Assembly (NCBI GenBank): GCA_948474755.1
Contig: CAOLHI010000929.1
Location: forward strand, 248,001-312,000
Direction of reading: 5' to 3'
Length of the DNA: 64,000 nucleotides
From: Ctenosaura bakeri
Taxonomy: Eukaryota; Chordata; Lepidosauria; Squamata; Iguanidae
Shown here: positions 31,728 to 43,822 of the stretch, piece after piece
How the letters are laid out: each line of letters starts with the position of its first letter
Position numbering within the stretch: position 1 is the first letter of the stretch
Position numbers and translations under genes: made by a program
Notes under the pieces: generated by a model
The model's database searches: none
What the model was told of the DNA's origin: nothing
The model's input: only the letters and a program-made list of their open reading frames with translations

Positions 31728-32770
31728 TATGTCGTATGAAAGGACCTCAGATAGTTTGCATTCAGAATCAGTATCATTATCCTTGAGTGCCCATGTTCAA
31801 GCTGAAATGTCTGAAGGCATTTTTGTCTCTGAACTACAAAACCCAACCCAACCCAGGTAGTAAAATACAATAAATTGGTGGGAACCTTTTAATGGTCTGT
31901 CAGAATCTGCTGTCACTCCATCTAATGCTAGAACTTTCCCTGTGAGCTAAGCCAAATCTCAGAAGATCCTTTGCAAATATGGTGGCAGAAGCTGCATTTT
32001 TCTACTGATAAAGTCCAAGATGAATGATCATATAAGAAACCGAGGCAGCTCAAGTGACCACTGGGAGTGTCCGCCTCCCATTGCTCTTACAGCATGAGAA
32101 GGCTATGACAGGACTGGTAAGTTACTTTTCCCTTCCCTGTCTGCTGTGATCCTGATTCAAAACAGATCTCTCACAGTGCTTACAATTATTGTTTTTATTA
32201 ATGATCAACTAATGTTGTAGGTGATGTCACTTAACATCCCATATTGTTAGGCCCCAAATGGCAAGTCAGCTGCACCTTCCCTGCCATAATTCAGGAAGTA
32301 GTTTTGTTTTTAAGACACTTCACTTGTAGATGGGAGGTAGGGATGATGGATGAGCTGAGAACCTCAGGAGTGTTATGGAACTGGTGGTGATAAGAACAGC
32401 CAGGCACAACTGCAAGGTCAGTCACTTGGCAAGCTTGGTAAGAGATGGGGGGGGTGTAGGAAAGCCGAGGAAAGGAATTGTTTGATTTGGTAACAAATCA
32501 ATCATAGCATGCACTAATTTGAAATATAATGAGTTATATAGTACTGCAGACTCAATGCTTGTTTTGTCAGCAATGAACAAGATGTGCTTCTGTTACTTTG
32601 TTGTTCCTGAATAAAGCTTTTGAAAACCTGTAAGCCCAATTGCTGGAACTGGAGTTATTATGTACATCACACTAAGACTGCTAGCAGAGAAAAACTTGGC
32701 GAGAATATGGGGCACTAAGAGTTCATTTCAGGGTCCCATAATGGTAGTGATGGTGAGGAAAGTTTTCTAA

Positions 32771-33266
32771 GGCCCTTTCCGCATGAGAAAGTTAAAACAG
32801 GCCAATGCATCCTGGTACGGAGGTCCGCATCTTGGATCAGACTAGGTCCAGACTATGTACCATAGTTCCGCACCTTAGCCCAATCTAAAATGCCCTGAAG
32901 TGGTCCTCCAGTGTGCTAAGTGAAGACTGAAAAAATCCAGTCTTTCAATCTTCTGGAGTGCGCCATTGCGTTCCTGCTGACTTGTGCAGATGCGCAGGCT
33001 CGCACCAATGTGAGCCTGCGATCAGCGGAAGGTGAGCTGTGGGCGTGGCCAGCGTCAGCAGTTGGTCCGGACCCACAAAGAAACAGGAAGCCACCATTTT
33101 CAGCCAGAGCAGTGCAGATCTAAAGACCTTGCACTGCTCTGATTCGCCCTGGACTAATGGAGGAGCCCCACAGAGGAGATTAAGGGAAAGTCCGCATTAC
33201 TTTGGACCCAGAAGAACCGGTAAGTAACAGCACGGAGTGATTCACTCGCCTAGTGCAGAAAGGGCC
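32771..33266. mobile_element. GC-rich non-autonomous DNA element, 496 bp, TSD TAA
   Basis: Termini are GGCCCTTTCCGCAT and GTGCAGAAAGGGCC with TAA on both sides. The interior shares layout with 31272-31727, including CAGGCTCGCACC...GTGAGCCTG, GCCATTTT, and ACCGGTAAG before the right end. Confidence 0.85.
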
Positions 33267-33269
33267 TAA

Positions 33270-35930
33270 GATTGTTGCATCAGCTCAGCACTAGCCAATA
33301 AATCAGCCCTTCTATCTCAAGGGTGTGGAAAGTATGTCCTGCCAGGTGTGGTCTGTCATATACTACAGACTGAATCTGAAATCTATGCAGGTTTACTTCA
33401 GTTAACCAAGTGGATGTTTTTCTGAACATTATTGTTCTTGAATAGAAAATTTGTACCAGAGGCAGAAGTAACATGGGAGGCAACAGGGCTAAGTTCTTAC
33501 GCTGCTAAAAAGAAGAGCACTTTAACATGTTTCAGCAAAGTTTTTCTTCAGAACTAACAATATGGAAATATGAAATAAAACAATGAGGTCAGGTTAGCCT
33601 TGAATGAGTAACCAAAATATTTTGAACCTTCTAGAGATTACTTGAAGTCTTTTTACAAAATGAAGTGAGATATTACTTTTTCTTTCACCACTTACCCTTG
33701 TTAGGATTTCTTTAGACTTTAGATTCGCACTTTTTAAAATATGACACACTGTGGACACACAATACTGAAAGTCTGTTTTCCCTCCAAAAACTTCTAGCTG
33801 AGAAGGGAAGGGGGGCTGGGAGCATAAAATAAAAAGCAGCTTCACCATCAGAGGCTTTGTTAACTGAGGTATACCTGTAGTATGAAATAAATCTCACCTA
33901 ATCCTCTGTGGGACTTCATAAAAAGATCTGACAGTAGGAAAGTGTTAGTGTTTTTCCATGCAGCTAAAATCGACCTGGAGTCTCTCCAGAGGATTATATC
34001 ATTTTGCTCCAGTGTGGGTAGAGAGTAACTGCTGCATAAGCTATTCTACTGCCTGAGGCAGGAGAACTAATTGCCAGTCCTCCAGCTCTCCACTCCATTG
34101 TTCCTACCCACTTTCAGTCTCTTTCTGGGGATCCTATCAGAATAAGACAGGAGGTAGGGGAGGGGGCTCTGTGAAGAGATAGGCCCAAATGGTGGTTCTG
34201 AGTGGTTAACCCATGGTGGACTAGACATGTTCCCACACCACATGTGCAGCATAAAGGTCTCCACATCCTGCCCACAGTACCTGGCTCCAAGAACTTTAGG
34301 GCTAGGCATTTGGTCCTGGTCAGCTTTCCAGTGATGCTGTGGTGTATCCCAAGACCCTCTATGCACAATGCAGGAGGGTAGCTGGCTGTACCAGAGAGTG
34401 AACTCACCTGACACCATTCTCTAAGAACTGCCTCTAGGGTTGCCACACCAGGCTATCCCAAGCCCTGGGAATTCAGGGCCAAAAGCTGCACCCTAGGCAT
34501 GACACCTTGTAATGTCACAAGGGACAAGCCCTGATTAAGGTTAATACCATAAGCAGACACCACTGTTGCAGAGAACAAGCCATTCAAATAAGAAAAAAAA
34601 CAAACAAAAAACAACTCTAACAAATGAGGAGAATCTACACACCTACATACACATAAACTCCAAGGCAGCACTCTTACTCTGAGATTCCTTACTTGCCCTC
34701 AGGACTGAAGAAGAAGGACCAGACCCTGAAATCTGGAAATCCTAATCTTAAGAAGACAGAGTCCTAGCAGCTACACTATGTTTTTGCTGCTGTTTATATT
34801 GCAAAGACCAGCCACAGTAGGAAAGTGGGCCCAGCAGGGCTGTTTGGAGCACCCACTATGGTGCTTCCTTATTCCACTGAAGCAACAGGAGCCCTTTAAG
34901 ATGTGTGTTTATATGTGTGTATACTCAGTCCACCTCCTCGCTCTCTGTAGCCTGAAGCAAGACATTTGCCCTACCCCTTAGAAGGGCCAGCCTTGGCAGA
35001 CAGTGGGGCTGAGGAGTTGCTTTGATGCCTTGTTTAGTAGTATCAGATTAGCCCCTGTTGAAGGAAGTAGGATGCTGGCCTAGATCAGAGCTGGGGAAAG
35101 TAATGGGAGGGAAGAATTACAACTCCTGGAATCCCGCAGCCAGGATGGAGAGTGGCTGTGCTGAAGAGGGATTCTGGGCCAGAGCAAATGTCCTTCCTCA
35201 GGAAAGAGAGAGGGAGCAAGCAAGCTGTGGCCCAAAAAATAGTTTCCCACAAGCAGGACAAGATGGATTTTTCATCTCATGCAACAAAGTTATTCTTATG
35301 TAGTTTTGACTGGATGGGTTGCATTTTGCTTAACTCTTTTAATCCTACCCTATTGGTATTTTGTTTGCAGTTATTCTTCTCAGTCAGCCTTGTTTGTACA
35401 ATAATCCTTAGAAGTCTGTGCATAAATTCTTGTTCCCACTGTTTTTGGTTCCTTAAGAATGACTCAGATGACAATGGGAGCTTTAAAATTAATGTTTCAG
35501 CTTTGTCACACCCAGTGTTGGTACTATTTTCTGTTGTGAAGACAGCACCTGTACTTTAAAAAAAAAGTTAATCAAGGAAAACATTTATTTTAACTTCCTT
35601 AACTCACAGAGCCAGAAAATTTCTTTTCAGAGAAATGACCTGTCATTCGACACACTCATTTTAAGCAAACCCATTACTAAACCAGTTGTACCTGTGTGGG
35701 ATATTCATGTCACCATTGAGAGAGGTTTGACAGATCTGGTTTAGATCTGCTGTCCACTTTTTCCTCTTTCACATATAACCTCATCAATTGTATTTTGTTC
35801 CCAGAACTCCTAACAAAACAAACAAACAAACAACTTGAGGTGTAGTGATATTAAATCTCTTGGCAATCTATTTTTCAGGGGGGAAAACAGCACTCTGCTT
35901 ATTTATTATACAGAACCTGTGTGTCTTCTG
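33270..35930. other. Intergenic, nothing recognised
   Basis: No named repeat, RNA gene or coding exon was recognised in this 2.7-kb stretch. Open frames of up to 135 codons lack recognisable similarity and codon character. Confidence 0.4.
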
Positions 35931-35939
35931 TCAAGGAAA

Positions 35940-36165
35940 TATTTGTGTGTATGTGCCTTCAAGTTGCCCATTAAGTTATGGAAACCCATGAATTACATAG
36001 GGTTTTCTTAGGCAAGGAATACTCAGAGATGGATTTGCCCGTTCCTTCCTCTGAAATATAGCCTACAGCACCTGGTATTCCCTCGTGGTCTTCCATCCAA
36101 GTACTAATCAGAGCTGACCCTACTTAGCTTCCAAGATAAGATCTGGTCTCTTCAGGGTATTTATA
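35940..36165 (-). mobile_element. 5S rRNA-headed SINE
   Basis: In the minus sense it carries the 5S-like head (complement of CATCCAAGTACTAATCAG and AGCTTCCAAGATAAGATC) and the Sauria-like tail (complement of TGCCTTCAAGTTGCCCATTA). It is almost full length. Confidence 0.8.
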
Positions 36166-36647
36166 CTTCTCTATTAAGACTGTCACAGTTTCTAAACATG
36201 ATGCAGGGAAAATGAGTCATTTCACCAACTAGGTTAGCTGCTTCAGTTTTGTCTTGAGTATAGTCACACAAATGAATGAATGCATGAACTAAGCATCTAA
36301 GGGGAAAAAATGTCCATAATGTCACTGATAATTAGTGGTTTCAGGTTGCTACCCTGTGCTTACTAGGGCACTGTATTTATTCGGCCAGCCAGTGCTGCAG
36401 TCCTAACAACACTTAGCATGCAAAGAGTCCATTTCTGAGACTTATGTCCTTCTAAGCTATAATATACAACACTTCCCCTCACCATTTTGAGAGGAACTGC
36501 AAAGGAAAACAGAAATCTCTGGGCCCATCCAAACTGGTGACAGGAAGTGTTGTATATTATATCAGACAAGGATGTAAGACTTACATGCCCAGAAAACACT
36601 AAGAGAATCTTGAGAGAATGGCATTTTTTTAAAAAATGGGTGGGTTT

Positions 36648-37463
36648 GCTCTAAATCATATAAACTACTGCTAAAGAGGGAAATGGAATCAGATATAATA
36701 AAAGAGATGAAGATTAAATGGGCTCAGAATGTAGGTCATCCAATTGAATTAGATGCTTGGGAAAAAGTATGGAAAACAGATAAAAAATTTACTCCGAATT
36801 TAAATTTAAGAGAAAACTTCTATAAGATGATGCACAGATAACTTCAGAGAGGTTGCAAAAAATAACAAAAAATGGAGATGCAAAGGGTTAGAAATGTGGG
36901 GAGAAGGTGGGAACCTTTTTTCATATGTGGTAGACTTGTCAAAATGTAAAAGAAATTTTGGAAGGGAATTCATGATGTAATTCAAAAAGTTTGTAAAGTG
37001 AATCTTGAATTGGTACTGAAATTTTATTTGTTGAATATATTAGGTCAGAATCGAGAGATTAGAAGACATCAAAAAATAATATTGTATTTGATTGCGGTGA
37101 CACAGTTGACATGTGCTCAGCATTGGAAAGAAAAAATAGAAATTAATTTAGAAGAATGGAAACTAAAAGTCTTGGATATGGTTGAGACTGAAAAATTAGC
37201 ATATTCTTTAAAAAAATAAGTCTGTTCAGAACTTCAAAAGAGAATGGAAATGGGTAATGGATTGGTCAAAAATATAAATACATTTGATGATGAGGTAAAA
37301 ATGTATTTGTGTAAAAATGGAGGATTCATTATGAAAAAGATAGTAACGACTGGACTGGGGAAGAATAATATAGGGAAGTGTGTTGTCAAGGAGGGACATA
37401 CCAACATAGTGATGTATGTCTCTTTTTTATGTGATGTGAAAAACTAATAAAAAATTTTTTATA
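36648..37463 (+). mobile_element. L1 LINE, 5'-truncated, with 17-bp target duplication
   Basis: The segment is flanked by AAAAAATGGGTGGGTTT at 36631-36647 and 37464-37480. It encodes the C-terminal end of L1 ORF2 in broken frames: a CWRC-like zinc-knuckle region, then AVTQLTCAQHWKE and EEWKLKVLDMVETEKLAYSL (37090-37215), which corresponds to the conserved AQ.WK...W ending of L1. The 3' end is A/T-rich with AATAAAAAATTTT. It is 816 bp long and inactive. Confidence 0.85.
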
Positions 37464-37590
37464 AAAAAATGGGTGGGTTTGAAGGCCTTTGGAGATTGGT
37501 GGGGGCTTTGAGGGCCACTAAAGTGGGGTCCAATGACCACATGGGACCCATAGTCTGCACTTTGTGTATTATTGTATTTATTTGTTCTGT

Positions 37591-37813
37591 GGGCCCATTC
37601 ACACTACACACAGTATTATTATAGTGCTTTGATTTCACTTGAACTGCTATAGTTCCATCCTATGGAATCTTGGGGTTAGTATTTTAGAAAGAGGCATTTA
37701 GAATTCCCAGCTAGACTTTTCTAGTGCGTCACCAGAGCACCAGTCCCAGAATTTCATAGGATGGCTGTTAAAGTGGAATAACAGAACAATAATTGTATCG
37801 TGTGAATGGGCCC
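37591..37813. mobile_element. Palindromic DNA element, diverged subfamily, TSD TGT
   Basis: Termini GGGCCCATTCACAC and GTGTGAATGGGCCC are perfect inverted repeats, with TGT on both sides. The core has CCATCCTATGGAATCTTGG and its complement. Confidence 0.85.
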
Positions 37814-38828
37814 TGTGTTATATTTTAGCCCTTTTAGTACAGTATATAAAGAAAAGACAATATTTTTAGTGGAGAAAAAAAAAAGATATAAAGAGATACT
37901 ACCCTGCCACATTTTTAACAGGATGTAAATTACTTTGGAGTCATGTATTGTGAAGGAAAAACAAAAATAAGTGTACAATGGACCCCCTGTATATTCTAGG
38001 AAACTATGTGTAAAAAAACCCTCATGTCCCATAACACTTAATGGTGGCAATATGTGCTCAGATTCTTCAGCTCTTCCGTGTGCGTATCACCACCATTTTA
38101 AGCACAGGAAATAACACAGTCACATTCACTTAAACTGGCATATCCACAGACAGCAGGTACGGAGGGCCCACCGTAACAAGATCTAGAAGTCTGTTCCTCA
38201 AATGCAGGGGGGGCATTCTTAACTCTTCAGTGCTAAGTGTAGCTGTACTAAAAAGTAAACAAGTTTCATGCATGCACACACAGGGCATACAATAGTAAAT
38301 CCCTTAGAAGTAAAAACTCACAGAAGTATGTGTATTTTGGACAGAAGGGTCTTACTCCCTTTTAGGTATGTCTTTTGCTGCCATCCCAAATCCAGCATGA
38401 TTTAGTGGGCTAAATGCTGGGTTAGGTCTCCAGTAACCAAGTCAGCCGTGGGGAACATTTCAGCAACATTTAAGCAATTTGGAAGATTTTTTAAAAAGTA
38501 ATTGGTTACTAATTAGGTTATCTCTTTTTATCAACTTATTAAGGTTGCTTCTTACAAGTTCTTTATAGCGTAGCATGTTATGAATGTATTAGTATTTCAT
38601 TATTATTTAAAAAAATACAATTTCCTTTCTTATTTATTTTCTTTTAATTACTCATTCATTATTATTTTAAAAATTTAAAAATACACTTCAAAAATACAAA
38701 AATTACCCAAAAAACTCCCCAAATGACCCTTCTGGTACAAAATTTTAGGAGTAGTGCCTAAACATTACTCATTACAAACATTACTCGTTACAATATTTTA
38801 TTTTTAAAATAACATTATTGTCCCCTGG

Positions 38829-38843
38829 CTCCCCCCCCCCCCC
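38829..38843 (+). repeat. Poly(C) run
   Basis: About 14 consecutive C residues within an AT-rich stretch (38470-38820) containing TTACTCATTACA-like words. Confidence 0.95.
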
Positions 38844-39427
38844 ACCGACACAGCAACATATTATAGGCAACTTCACAACTTAGAACATGCTATTTCCAAG
38901 CTTTACCCTGAAATGGTGTATATAACCTGAAAAGAGTGACTATTCACATTAACAGAATCAGAGAAGTGGGGCAGTGAGATTGTTCAGTGACTATTAAGGC
39001 CTTTAAAAATGCACATATGATCTTCTAGGTCATGTCCTCAGGATCACAGAGTAATAAATCAACTAATCAATATCATGTGATACTCTTTATGCTTTTGTTG
39101 CAGTTTATTGGTGGGTGGAGTTTCTGTTAGACCAGTTTCAACTTGATAACTCTGCTTGTAGTGTTGATCTGCCAACTGATAACCTATCTGCAATTCTGTG
39201 TAGCTACTACTCCTACCTTTTACTGGCAAAATCTAATGTAAAGAACTGAATTGCAGTCAAATCCATACTGACACCTCTTGTCATTTGAGGGTTTGTACTG
39301 AAAGTACTGCCTGTCAGATCATAACTGTTTTATTAAAAACCTGAGTTATATGCAACTACATAGATGCATAAAGTAACCCTTTGTCTACAACATGGTACTA
39401 TTCAAAATAGTTTGCACCAGTGGTGAT

Positions 39428-39655
39428 GTGACAGCCAGTGTAGTTTGGTTTGAGTGTTGGTTTGAGTGTAATGGTTTGAGCGCTGGACTAGGACCCTGGA
39501 GAGGAAGGTTTGTTCCCCTGCTTGGCCATAGAAACAAGGTGACCTTGGGCACGTCACACACTCTCACCTCCCCGAAAACCCTGTGATAGATTCACCTTTG
39601 GGTCTCCATAAGCCAGAAACCACTTGAAGGCACACAACAATACAACAATAGTGAT
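39428..39655 (+). mobile_element. Sauria-type SINE
   Basis: It has a head (GTGTAGTTTGGTTTGAGTG, with a small duplication), GCTTGGCCATAGAAACAAGG, ACCTTGGGCACGTCACACAC and the tail CCATAAGCCAGAAACCACTT with CACACAACAA. It truncates the 3' end of the mariner copy. Confidence 0.85.
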
Positions 39656-41448
39656 GATGCATTTGTACCACCTTAGAACCCACTCATCAAACTCACTTTG
39701 GAAGAACTTTTTTGGGCATTCCCTGGTCCAGCATCTTCCACTTCCCCAAATCATTGAAACCATCCCAAAAGCCTTTCTTTCATCTGACCAAACAATTTGT
39801 GACAGGCCCTTACTTTACCCAGATTGGTGTGGTGGTTCCCAGTTTGATACGGTGTTCTGTCTTTACTACACAACTCTGCCTTCCCCACTTATAACAACAC
39901 CTTTGTGCAAAAAGGTGAAGGTTTTCAATATTTATTTAGAACCACTTAATAATTTTATGGTAGTGTATTTTCTGTGTTACTTATCATAGTAGACAAGTCA
40001 AACTGAGTCAGTATTTACAAAGAGAAAATGCAGCATTTATTAAGACAAAAATAAGTATAAAGTAGCATGTTAGAGTTCTCATGCAGTTCGCTGTTGATAC
40101 ATTTCTACAGTGTGCTTTTCACACAATATTAACAGTTAACCCTGCTCAGAAACAGCTCAATTATATCTTTAGACATTCTCTAAAGGTACAATTGTCATAC
40201 AATAGCACTTTTGCTAAACTCCCACTGAAGGCTTAACCCCCATAATCTAGGTCACACTCTCTGACCAGATCCTATTAGCACTTAATACTCTTCTGCCTCT
40301 CACTAGGTTTTCCCTGAAAACTACCTCTCCCAAAACAGCCACCCTCTCTGGCTGACTAGAGGACTCTCCTCCACAGCTTCTGGCTAAGCTCTCACTGAAG
40401 GAATCCAAATACCCACAGGTACTTGGCTTTATATAAATTTTTCTCTTAGCCATAAGCCCTTCCTATACCCTAATGGGCTGAGTTTCTCTCTGGGGGTGCT
40501 AGACTGGTTACCTAGCAACTTGCTTTCAGGCTGCATGGGCTTCCCAGACAGCCAAACCCCCTGAACTTCATCACACAAGTGAAAATCTGAGGATACCAGA
40601 TCGGTGCTGTAAGGTTGATGTGGGATTACTGATCATCCCATTTGTGCAAGAATCTGTGATTTTGCCAAAGAAGTGTGAGGTTGTGTACTACTGTGGTGTA
40701 ACTGGATTGCATTCAGCTGTTTCTGTGGTCTTTTCTCATGGATAGTCTCTCAAAGTTTCCAGAGTCATGCAATGTAACAGTCACTGTTCATTGCTGTTCC
40801 ATGTTCAAGAAAATCAAGCAAAATCATCACCTTGTTTGTCATCACGGAAAACATTCACCATAATTTTCCATGTTAAGTGCTGGCTTTTGGATTTCTTTGG
40901 ACTAGGGCTGCTGGAGCACCACCACTCCATTAACTGATCTGTGGTCTCTTGGGTCACACAGGTATGTCCTGGTCTCATCACCAGTCCGAACGTTCCTGAC
41001 AAATGTGTCCTTGTGGGCTTCAAATGCTGCCAACAGTTCTGAACACATGTGCAGTCTCTACTCCTTCAAATCAGCTGTTAATTGATGAGGAATCGACATA
41101 GCACACACTTTCATGTATTCAAAGTTGTGGATAACTTGCTCAATAGCACTGTGACCACAGCCATGTTCCTCAACAATCTCTGGGATAGTCATAGGCTGGT
41201 CTGTGTGAATCATGTTGTCTACCCTGTTTTGGTTTTCATCAATGACTGTTGTTGCTGGTCTTCCACTACGTGGTTTGTCTTCAACACTGGTTTCACCTTC
41301 TTTAACATTTTTCATCTATCTACACACATTACTCTCATCAACTGTCACCTCACCAGACATATCTAAACCTTCTGTGGATGCCAGCAATAGTACATCCTTC
41401 TTTGGTCAAAAACTCAGTGACTACTCTTTGTTTCTGCTTCATATCCAT
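39650..41448 (-). pseudogene. Mariner-type transposase pseudogene, interrupted by an LTR
   Basis: The minus strand starts at ATG (41448-41446) with MDMKQKQRVVTEFLTKEG. Then come a helix-turn-helix region (DKPRSGRPATTV, TIPEIVEEHGCGHSAIE), the DDE catalytic part (SSPSPKKSKSQHLTWK, LDFLEHGTAMNS) and SVIPHQPYSTDLVSSDFH. The frame is broken by many stops and shifts. After SSDFH a 778-bp LTR intervenes (39798-40575). The transposase resumes at about 39792 and ends near WVLRWYKCI at about 39660, where a SINE has removed the rest. Terminal inverted repeats are not identified. This is an old, dead copy. Confidence 0.8.
39798..40575 (-). mobile_element. Solo LTR inside the mariner pseudogene
   Basis: Termini are TGTGACAGGCC and CTTCATCACA, flanked by CAATT and CAAGT (4 of 5). 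On the minus strand there is a TATA box (complement of TTTATATAAA, 40428-40437) and, about 390 bases further, AATAAA (complement of TTTATT, 40036-40041). The uninterrupted mariner reading on both sides shows the boundaries directly. Confidence 0.8.
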
Positions 41449-42120
41449 GGTTATACAACACCTAGAAATACAGAAATTATGTCAGTCATGCAGTAAGAAT
41501 ATATATCTAGTGGTATAATAGCATCACATTAGATCAACAGGTTCAGAGAAAATGGCACACAGATATTACTTTCAGTATGACTCTCATATATATGCTATTC
41601 AGATACGGTATCTCAAAAGCCCCACAGCTTCCCCATATTTTAAATTTCTATCAATCCATTTCAAGACACTTCCAAATAAAATATTATCCGCTGTTCTTCT
41701 TATTGTCCTATACATGCAATGATACATCCATGCTGTCTTCCTGAGATAAAGACACAACAGGACTGTGCAAAGATGTTTATAGGACATGATTTGTTGTTTT
41801 CCTAATGTAAATTTTATTAAACAGAAAACAAGTCTTGTGCAAAGAAGTTACACACAGTCCAAATTTGACTTAAGTTTAGCATTAGTTGCTTAAAATAATG
41901 ATCCATTTTGGCAATGTAAAAAAACTTCCTCTTCTCAAGAATGTTTTCACACTCTTGGCAAAAAATGTTTGCTTAACCATTTGTGTTGCCTTTTTGTTCT
42001 GACTTTCATTTGCCATTGTTACCTCTCAACGATGTCATTATATAGCCAAATCTCATTTTCACGACATCTGTCACAATGGCTACAGTACAGTTTACTGTGT
42101 GAACCCCGATCGCATGGTAT
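41449..42120. other. Intergenic, nothing recognised
   Basis: This may include the untranslated flank of the mariner copy in its first part. No other feature was identified. Confidence 0.35.
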
Positions 42121-42132
42121 TGGATGGACTGT

Positions 42133-43048
42133 TGTTATCCTGCATGTTGGGGGTCCTGGGAGGAGCGCCCAAATAACCAAATAAAAACACACATTGGGGG
42201 AATTTAGCTTGAGCACTCTCTTGGCTAAACGAGAGGCAGAGTAACTTTAGCAAGGATCTTTAACCCTATATATACAGCGTTGGGTCAGAGAGCAGCTAGA
42301 CAAGGTTTTAAAGTAACAAACAATATTTTATTAAAGACCAGAAACACACAAGACAAGACATAAACTAACTGAGAAATAGAGGTTCTCGGGAAAGGTTCTC
42401 GGGAAAGGTTCTCGGGAAAGGTTCTGAGAGGTTCTGAGAGATTCTCGGGAAAGGCAATACGATACCTGGTCTCATAGTCCTGGAGAGAAGCGGGGTCCCG
42501 GGGAAGAAAGCTCAGCGGGGCTCGCTGAGGGGAGTTTCCTTAGACAACTGGCAGAAAGGCGGGATGGAAGTCCAAAGTAGTCCGAAGACATCCCAAAAGT
42601 GGGGACCTTTTATAGGGTGGAGTTTACCTACAGGCTATGTTATGCTCGGTGAGAACAAAGGAAATTTGGAGTTGGACAAAGGAGTTGGAAAAGGTCACAT
42701 TTTGCATGATGGGTTTAGCTCTTGAAACAATAGCATGGCCAGTTCGCTAATAGCCCGACATAAAGAAATGGCTTGGCTCTTGGCTGCATGGTTTTGTGTG
42801 GATCTGAGCTGAGCAGAGCCCGTTTGCAGGGAGGTTTTTCCCTAAAGCAACAGAGAGGCTTAAGTTGCCTGCCTGAATGGGGTTTTGGAATGCACAACCA
42901 TTAACGGCTGCGCCTTTATGTGCTTGTCCGGGGGACCTCTGCAAACACGTGGAGTAGGGTGGCAGAAAAAGGTCAGGCAAAGGCCAAATTATTTGATATC
43001 AAAAAGATATCTAGTGCTCTCACCAGACATATCATAACCGTGATAACA
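42133..43048 (-). mobile_element. Solo LTR (minus), 4-bp target duplication CTGT
   Basis: Termini TGTTATCCTG and CGTGATAACA form a short inverted repeat, with CTGT on both sides. In the minus sense a TATAAAAGG box (plus 42606-42614) lies 280 bases before AATAAA (plus 42327-42332). A tandem array of GGTTCTCGGGAAA units occupies 42383-42450. It is about 85% similar by eye to the copy at 58742-59599. Confidence 0.85.
42383..42450. repeat. GGTTCTCGGGAAA tandem array in the LTR
   Basis: Three to four copies of a 13-base unit plus related GGTTCTGAGA units. They are absent from the sister LTR at 58742, so the array arose in this copy. Confidence 0.9.
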
Positions 43049-43774
43049 CTGTGATAATCAAGGATCCATTGCCCTAACTTTCAATTACTCTCAATAGCAG
43101 CAACAGTGGGGTGGGTGGATGGGTTAAATTTGGTAGGGAAAATAGTGATATAGTATTTCTATAAAACCAGGATTGATATTTTTCAAGCAAAAAATCAAAA
43201 CTGGAGAAATGTTTTTTTTTTCTTCAGTGACTTGTTAGCCTGTGCACAATCATAGAAGGAATAACTTATATACAAAATGCACTAGTTCCATTGAGCTTGT
43301 GACCCTGTTCACAAAATACAAATGATGAAATGACAAAGGAGACAAACTTCTTGAAGAATGCCAATGTAAATGTCAGTATTTTTTTTCCGGATCAAATATG
43401 AAACATTTATTTTCTAAATTTACAAATGCATAATTAATTGGAGCTCAACTCTTCAAATCATACTAGGTATTTATATAAAGTTGTGTCCAGAAGGAAGGAT
43501 ATTTAAAGGTTGATCTTGAGAAGTGAAGTTGAAAAATATTTATTGAGCTCTATGGATTAGTTTCAAATCTAGCAAGTTACTTCATGAGGACCTGCATTTC
43601 CTCAAAGTCTCCAGAACTTATTGAATTACAGTACAGACAAAATGGGGAATTCCCAGGGCTGACTTGTCCTCCAAGAGCTGTTGGTTTATATTTTACTATA
43701 CAGAGTGACACAAGCATGGGAAAATTACTACTAATGTTGAAATTACAGAAGAAGGAACCTGCCTAGTGGGTTGC
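43049..43774. other. Intergenic, nothing recognised
   Basis: AT-rich sequence with no identified repeat or gene. Confidence 0.4.
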
Positions 43775-43822
43775 TTTATTTATTTATTTATTTATCTATT
43801 TATTTATTTATTTATTTATTTA
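43775..43822 (+). repeat. (TTTA)n microsatellite
   Basis: Twelve tetranucleotide units with one TCTA variant. Confidence 0.95.

Noticed and set aside
31416..31860. 107- and 121-codon frames on the plus strand
   Set aside because: They run through the GC-rich element and out of it; they are composition artefacts without similarity to a protein.
37754..38050. 98-codon minus-strand frame rich in Phe and aromatic residues
   Set aside because: It overlaps the end of a palindromic element and AT-rich DNA, with no domain or splice context.
39798..40575. Host gene segment or part of the mariner
   Set aside because: The mariner protein reading jumps cleanly over it, and TG...CA ends, TATA, poly(A) signal and near-perfect flank duplication identify it as an LTR.
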